NCBI RefSeq assembly: GCF_000682715.1
Contig: NZ_AWFH01000002.1
Coordinates: forward strand, 57,862-121,861
Source of the DNA: Hyphomonas atlantica corrig.
GTDB lineage: Bacteria; Pseudomonadota; Alphaproteobacteria; Caulobacterales; Hyphomonadaceae
DNA length: 64,000 nt
Direction of reading: 5' to 3'
The notes below the pieces were generated by a model. That model searched no databases. It saw only the letters and a program-made list of their open reading frames with translations, and was not told the origin of the DNA. This document shows positions 60,300-64,000 of this stretch, piece by piece; the stretch's first letter is position 1, and each line of letters begins with the position of its first letter. Both the position numbers and the translations under genes were made by a program.

Positions 60300-61559
60300 A
60301 TGAAGATGCGAAAACCCGAGACGATCGAGAGCCTGTATCTGGATTTTGACGGCTTCTTTGCCTCGGTCATGCAGCAGGCCATGCCCGCCCTGCGAGGCCG
60401 GCCGGTCGGGGTGATCCCGTTCGAGAGCGATGTGGCTGACAGCACGGTCGTCATTGCCTGTTCCAAGGAAGCCAAGGCGATGGGGTGCCAGAATGTCATG
60501 CCCGTGCCCGAGGCCCGCCGGATTTGTCCGGAGATCGTCCTGGTGACGCAGCGCCCGGACCTGTTTCGCCGGGCACACAACACGTTGCTGAATGAAATTG
60601 CCTGCGAGATCCCGATTGAGACCGTCAAATCCATTGATGAGCTTTGTTGCCGCCTGGATCCGGGGGACCGGCGCGCGCCGGAAGACCTGGCGGATCGATT
60701 GAAGCACCGCATCTCTGACAATGTCGGTCCCTATATCACCTGCTCAATCGGCTTTGCCGCCAACCGGCTCCTGGCCAAGACCGCCTGCAAGATGGACAAG
60801 CCGAATGGCACGACGATCTGGCATCCAGGCGACATGCCCGCGCCCTTGCTGAGCGTGCCCCTGGAAGACATTTCCGGGATCGGCGCGAGATTGCAGGTCC
60901 GGCTGGAACGCGCCGGCATCACCAGCATGCAGGCCTTGCTGGCCACACAGCCCAAACAGCTCCGCAATCTCTGGGGCAACGTCAATGGCGAGCGCATGTG
61001 GTACGCGCTCCATGGCTATGATGTGAAGGCGGTGCCGACCTCGCGGGGCATGTATGGGCATGGCCGGGTCCTGTCGCCCGGATGGCGGACGCCGGACAAG
61101 GCAGAAGCCTGTTCGCGTCTCTTGCTGATGAAGGCGGCGCGCCGGATGCGCCGGGACGGGTATTATGCCCGCCGCCTGTATCTGTGGCTCGACATCAGGG
61201 GGCGCGGCTGGTTCGGCGAACACACACTACCGAGCGTCCATGATGATCATGCCTGCCTGGCGGCCCTCAAGACAATCTGGGCCCGCGCCCGGCACCAGAT
61301 CGGACGCAAATCCCAGATCATCCGGGCCGGGGTGACCCTGCTCGATCTGGTCCCGGCCAGAAACCGCCAGCTCGACCTGCTCACCGATGATGATGGCGCC
61401 TGCCAGCGCTGGGAGACGTTGACCCATACGATTGACGGCCTGAACAGCCGGTTTGGAAAACGGGTCGTGACCCTGGGAGAATGGACGCCGCCACCGGGCG
61501 GGTTCACCGGCGGCAAGATCGCCTTCACGCGCATCCCCAGCGCGGAGGATTTCTGGTGA
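60300..61559 (+). CDS. Y-family translesion DNA polymerase (DinB/UmuC-like)
   Basis: 419 aa from ATG 60300, with AAGGGAGA just upstream. Palm motif SLYLDFDGFFASV (catalytic acidic residues) near residue 12, and SIDELCCRLD with the SIDE carboxylates near 103; a TCSIGFAANRLLAKTACKMDKPNGT thumb-side motif and a helix-hairpin-helix (DISGIGARLQVRLERAGI) follow. A little-finger domain forms the remainder. Carries out error-prone bypass synthesis on damaged templates, under LexA control. Plasmid- and ICE-borne versions are common. Confidence 0.92.
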   Translation: MKMRKPETIESLYLDFDGFFASVMQQAMPALRGRPVGVIPFESDVADSTVVIACSKEAKAMGCQNVMPVPEARRICPEIVLVTQRPDLFRRAHNTLLNEIACEIPIETVKSIDELCCRLDPGDRRAPEDLADRLKHRISDNVGPYITCSIGFAANRLLAKTACKMDKPNGTTIWHPGDMPAPLLSVPLEDISGIGARLQVRLERAGITSMQALLATQPKQLRNLWGNVNGERMWYALHGYDVKAVPTSRGMYGHGRVLSPGWRTPDKAEACSRLLLMKAARRMRRDGYYARRLYLWLDIRGRGWFGEHTLPSVHDDHACLAALKTIWARARHQIGRKSQIIRAGVTLLDLVPARNRQLDLLTDDDGACQRWETLTHTIDGLNSRFGKRVVTLGEWTPPPGGFTGGKIAFTRIPSAEDFW

Positions 61560-61810
61560 GCTGGCTGACAGACATGCGCCTGACGGATCTCGATGAGAGC
61601 CAGCTCCTGGAGGCAAATTGTGTGAGATGCCTGCATACCTGGCTGCAAAGTCCGACGCATCTCCTGATCAAGGTGGACCATCGGGACGTGTATCTGGATG
61701 AAGTGGCGACGCATCTTGCCTGCCCGCGCCCGGGCTGCCGGCATGTCGGGGTGAGGCTGGCGCTTGTGCGCAATGATGACACGAGCGGCTTTGTGGGCGG
61801 CATGCCATAA
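61556..61810 (+). CDS. Small zinc-ribbon-like protein of unknown function
   Basis: 84 aa from GTG 61556, overlapping the polymerase stop as GTGA; an ATG at 61574 is an alternative. Two Cys pairs, C-x2-C (NCVRCLHTW) and C-x4-C (LACPRPGCRHVG), suggest a single zinc ribbon. No recognised family. Coupled to the SOS polymerase gene, so probably damage-inducible with it. Confidence 0.7.
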   Translation: MSWLTDMRLTDLDESQLLEANCVRCLHTWLQSPTHLLIKVDHRDVYLDEVATHLACPRPGCRHVGVRLALVRNDDTSGFVGGMP

Positions 61811-61942
61811 GGCCCCAGCCGGAGCGAAATCAGGCGCGAGCGCCGCCGAAAAACGTCTGGATGCAAGGAGATAGCACAATTATTCTCCTTTAGGTTTACA
61901 TTGGATTCTATCTTGCACATGTGTCCGCAAGGAGGGCTGGCC

Positions 61943-62782
61943 ATGTCGACATGTCCCGATGCGCCACACATGGATCTGGAATCCTATGCCTATACGCTCA
62001 CCCTGTCGCGCAGCCGCTGGGCCTGGGAATTCCTGCGGCGCAATCCGGACTTCCTGGCCGACGCCGGCCGGGAGCCGCCCGGCACACTCTCCATCCGCAA
62101 GGCCTGTCCCCGCACCCTGCTCGTCAAGCCACGCACCGACCAGGTTGCGGCAGACCGCTGGGGGCTCGCCTTCTTTCCGGATCCGGCGGCAAATGGCTAT
62201 GACGCCCTCGCCTTCTGGTCTGCGGCCCGCTTCCCGCGGCAGGTCCAGCTCCAGGTCTCTCCGGCCATGCCGGGAGAGCGATGCGAGATCTATGAGCGCA
62301 CGCGCAAGCTCTGCGACATCGTTCATCTGGTGGACATGGCCGGCCAGGAACATCTCCTCGTCAAGGGCAATGGCCATATCGTGCAGGTGCAATGTTCCGG
62401 CCTGTCCCTGCTCACCCTGGATCCGGTCCGGCTTGGCTTCCTCATTCGCGGGGTCGACACCTTCCAGCAGCGCGTCAACCTGCTGGCCGAAGCGCAGCGC
62501 GTATATGGCGACGCCGCCTCCCAGGCCAGGCTGGCCTGGACCCGGACCCGGCTCGCCTTGCGCAATGCGCTGATCGCCTGGGATTGTCAGCAAGAAGGCC
62601 TGTCGCTCCGTCAGACAGCCTGCGTGATCCATGGCCCCGAACGCGCCCTTGCGGCCTGGTCCGGCCCGAGCCGGGCCATGAAGGATGAAATGCGCCGCGC
62701 CCGCAAGCGGGCTTACGATCTGATCCATGGCGGCTATCGCCATTTGCTTTCACGCGCGCCCTCGGGCCGCCGGACACTCTGA
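61943..62782 (+). CDS. DUF2285-family DNA-binding protein (DUF6499 N-terminal region)
   Basis: 279 aa from ATG 61943, preceded by AAGGAGGG. The N-terminal SRSRWAWEFLRRNPDFLAD segment is the DUF6499-type helix block, and the central and C-terminal part (for example VDTFQQRVNLLAEAQRVYGD, then RLALRNALIAWDCQQEGLSLRQTA) is the DUF2285 region. These proteins act as regulators or excision activators on integrative elements of alphaproteobacteria, such as FseA-type control of ICE excision in Mesorhizobium. It therefore suggests a nearby mobile element. Confidence 0.75.
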   Translation: MSTCPDAPHMDLESYAYTLTLSRSRWAWEFLRRNPDFLADAGREPPGTLSIRKACPRTLLVKPRTDQVAADRWGLAFFPDPAANGYDALAFWSAARFPRQVQLQVSPAMPGERCEIYERTRKLCDIVHLVDMAGQEHLLVKGNGHIVQVQCSGLSLLTLDPVRLGFLIRGVDTFQQRVNLLAEAQRVYGDAASQARLAWTRTRLALRNALIAWDCQQEGLSLRQTACVIHGPERALAAWSGPSRAMKDEMRRARKRAYDLIHGGYRHLLSRAPSGRRTL

Positions 62783-63021
62783 CCGCCGGGCAGCGTCCTC
62801 AGGCCCGGTCTTTCCCCCGGCCCGCTGGCGCGGGGCGCTTCGGATCCTTCAGGCCGACTGTGCGTCTTCGGGCCTGCGACTGGCCCGGCTTCGTCTCCGG
62901 TCCCCGGCCGTCCCGTCCGGGACAGCCGGGGCTGCGGGGGCTCGCCGGCCGGGGGCCGCACACCGCGCTTCCCACTGGCCTTGCGGCCAGAGGGGTCACG
63001 GGTGCGTGGCCTGACCTGGCA
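62783..63021. other. GC-rich intergenic region
   Basis: About 240 bases between the convergent DUF2285 and GNAT genes. Long open frames in several phases are a result of high GC and have low-complexity Arg/Pro/Gly composition; no gene is supported. Confidence 0.5.
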
Positions 63022-63456
63022 TCAGGAAGCCGGAATCTCCTGCAGCAGCCCTTTGCTGTAGCGATGGGCGTCCTGACGCGCGAATCCGATCTGCTGGCAG
63101 AATGCCTCTGCGATGTCGGCGCCCTCCTCCACGATCAGGTCGATTGTCCGGGCGCCGCGTGCGGCCAGCCAGAGGCCCGCCTCTTCCATCATCTCCCGGC
63201 CATGGCCGTGCAGCCGATGCGCCGGGGCGACCGCGAGACATCGGACCCAGCCATGATCTCCCGCGAGTCCGGTCATGACACTTGCGACCAATTGGGTCCC
63301 GACATGGCCGACCAGCAGGGTGCGAGACCGGTCCATGAGGGCCCGGTCGAGATGCTCCGCCGTCCTTGGCGCGGCGGGATCCAGCGCGCAGCTCTCCCAG
63401 AGCCGGGTCAGGCGGGTCCGGTCAGATGGGCGGATGTCTCGGACATAGAGGGTCAT
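63022..63456 (-). CDS. GNAT family N-acetyltransferase
   Basis: 144 aa. Acetyl-CoA-binding motif A reads VRCLAVAPAHRLHGHGREMMEEAGLWL (R/Q-x-x-G-x-G/A type: RLHGHG). Motif B is near EAFCQQIGFARQDAHRYSKG. Family transfers acetyl from acetyl-CoA to an amine; substrate unknown. It lies alone on the minus strand between element genes, typical cargo, and no antitoxin gene precedes it, so a TacT-type toxin role is not supported. Confidence 0.82.
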   Translation of the reverse strand: MTLYVRDIRPSDRTRLTRLWESCALDPAAPRTAEHLDRALMDRSRTLLVGHVGTQLVASVMTGLAGDHGWVRCLAVAPAHRLHGHGREMMEEAGLWLAARGARTIDLIVEEGADIAEAFCQQIGFARQDAHRYSKGLLQEIPAS

Positions 63457-63759
63457 GACCCAACCGGTCTCGGTGATTCCCCGGGTTTTGGCCAGCCTCG
63501 GGCGGGTCTGGCCGCAGCCTTCGCCAGGGCGCGCCGCACGCCGCAGGGACTCCCGGTCAGGCGGAGGGCGCGGACGACCGGTCTGCCCGGACCCGCCGGG
63601 TGCGCAAGGCGACGGGTCTGAAGGCGTCCTGAAATATCCCTTGTCTCCTACCTTTCCGCCTTGCGCGCCCGGCTAAGGGTCCGGCCTGCCGGCCTTCTCG
63701 CCGCCCACCCCCGCCTGATGCGGGAGGGATGTTTGGGCGGAGAGACGAGACCTGACGCC
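63457..63759. other. Intergenic region before ardA
   Basis: About 300 GC-rich bases with no convincing coding frame. A short CCCGC/GCGGG hairpin lies about 60 bases before the ardA ATG. The ardA promoter is expected here but no clear -10/-35 pair was seen. Confidence 0.45.
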
Positions 63760-64000
63760 ATGACCCACACGCCCCTCTCACCTCCCCTTGCAGCCGGCGC
63801 TGCACCCACACCTGCACCGCGACCGCGCATCTATGTGGCCTGCCTTGCTGCCTACAATAATGGCTGCCTGCATGGACGCTGGATCGCCGTCACCACGCCC
63901 GACGAAATCATGTCCGAGGTCCGCGCCATGCTGGCGGACTCGCCGCTGCCCGATGCCGAGGAATGGGCGATCCATGGTGCGACCAGAAAGTCGCATCTGT
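63760..64000 (+). CDS. ardA: Antirestriction protein ArdA, N-terminal part cut by the window edge
   Basis: 80 residues visible from ATG 63760. After a Pro/Ala-rich start, the hallmark RIYVACLAAYNNGCLHGRWI of ArdA appears, followed by EIMSEVRAML and AEEWAIH. ArdA is a DNA-mimic that blocks type I restriction enzymes, letting plasmids and ICEs enter new hosts. With the DUF2285 protein it indicates mobile-element DNA at the right end. Confidence 0.88.
   Translation, partial: MTHTPLSPPLAAGAAPTPAPRPRIYVACLAAYNNGCLHGRWIAVTTPDEIMSEVRAMLADSPLPDAEEWAIHGATRKSHL

Noticed and set aside
62860..63621. 253-codon plus-strand frame
   Set aside because: Antisense to the GNAT gene, low complexity, high GC artefact.

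Overview
The window reads as chromosomal DNA of an alphaproteobacterium, joined at its right end to accessory or mobile DNA. Evidence: GC-rich coding with frequent ATGA/GTGA overlaps; a GTTC-N7-GTTC LexA box, the alphaproteobacterial form; a lasso-peptide locus of the proteobacterial type (fused B protein, isopeptidase, TonB-dependent receptor, FecI/FecR pair), as known from Caulobacterales and Sphingomonadales; and a DUF2285-type protein beside ardA, as seen on alphaproteobacterial integrative elements. Genus cannot be set from the sequence alone.

Region 1 (1-38 kb) is a dense catabolic region for aromatic, alicyclic or branched-acyl substrates through CoA thioesters. It holds the tail of an enoyl-CoA hydratase, an FAH-family hydrolase, several SDRs, an Old Yellow Enzyme/2,4-dienoyl-CoA-reductase-like flavoenzyme, an FAD-binding_2 dehydrogenase, a phenol-hydroxylase-type monooxygenase, VOC and NTF2-like proteins, etfBA, a tannase/feruloyl-esterase-family lipoprotein, a cytochrome P450, a two-subunit Rieske oxygenase, a ferredoxin reductase, a thiolase and three LysR regulators. 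Two sub-pathways are clear. One is valine/isobutyryl-CoA degradation (acyl-CoA dehydrogenase, 3-hydroxyisobutyryl-CoA hydrolase, mmsB, and across a terminator enoyl-CoA hydratase and mmsA). The other is an acyl-CoA-dehydrogenase / SDR / APH-kinase triad resembling the phospho-dependent 4-hydroxyacyl-CoA route (LvaA/ACAD10-11 type). A recurring 17-bp motif precedes four of the transcription units, suggesting one shared repressor. A decayed SDR gene with several frameshifts sits beside an Rrf2 regulator and a WrbA-like flavodoxin.

Region 2 (38.5-55.2 kb) is a lasso-peptide locus: XRE regulator, TPR-LicD-like fusion protein, 47-aa precursor, RRE-peptidase B protein, Asn-synthetase-like cyclase C, converging isopeptidase and an STN-domain TonB receptor, then FecR and an ECF sigma factor. 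Between receptor and sigma/FecR lie two extra modules: a translationally coupled pair (an unknown membrane-anchored protein plus a divergent MIO-type aromatic amino acid lyase homologue) and a RES/Xre toxin-antitoxin pair.

Region 3 (55.3-59.3 kb) has lower GC and looks like a small defence island. It has an XRE regulator with a palindromic operator, an Abi_C (AbiJ-like) protein with an Rx6H HEPN motif, an Fe(II)/2-oxoglutarate dioxygenase, and a coupled protein with an Rx4H HEPN-like motif plus a zinc ribbon. The three genes after the XRE regulator are bracketed by copies of a stem-loop repeat. This is the best candidate in the window for an undescribed system.

Region 4 (59.5-64 kb) is SOS and mobile-element related: SRAP/HMCES-type protein and Y-family polymerase divergent around one LexA box, a small zinc-ribbon protein, a DUF2285-type regulator, a GNAT acetyltransferase and the start of ardA. 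No rRNA, tRNA, CRISPR array or complete insertion sequence was recognised.
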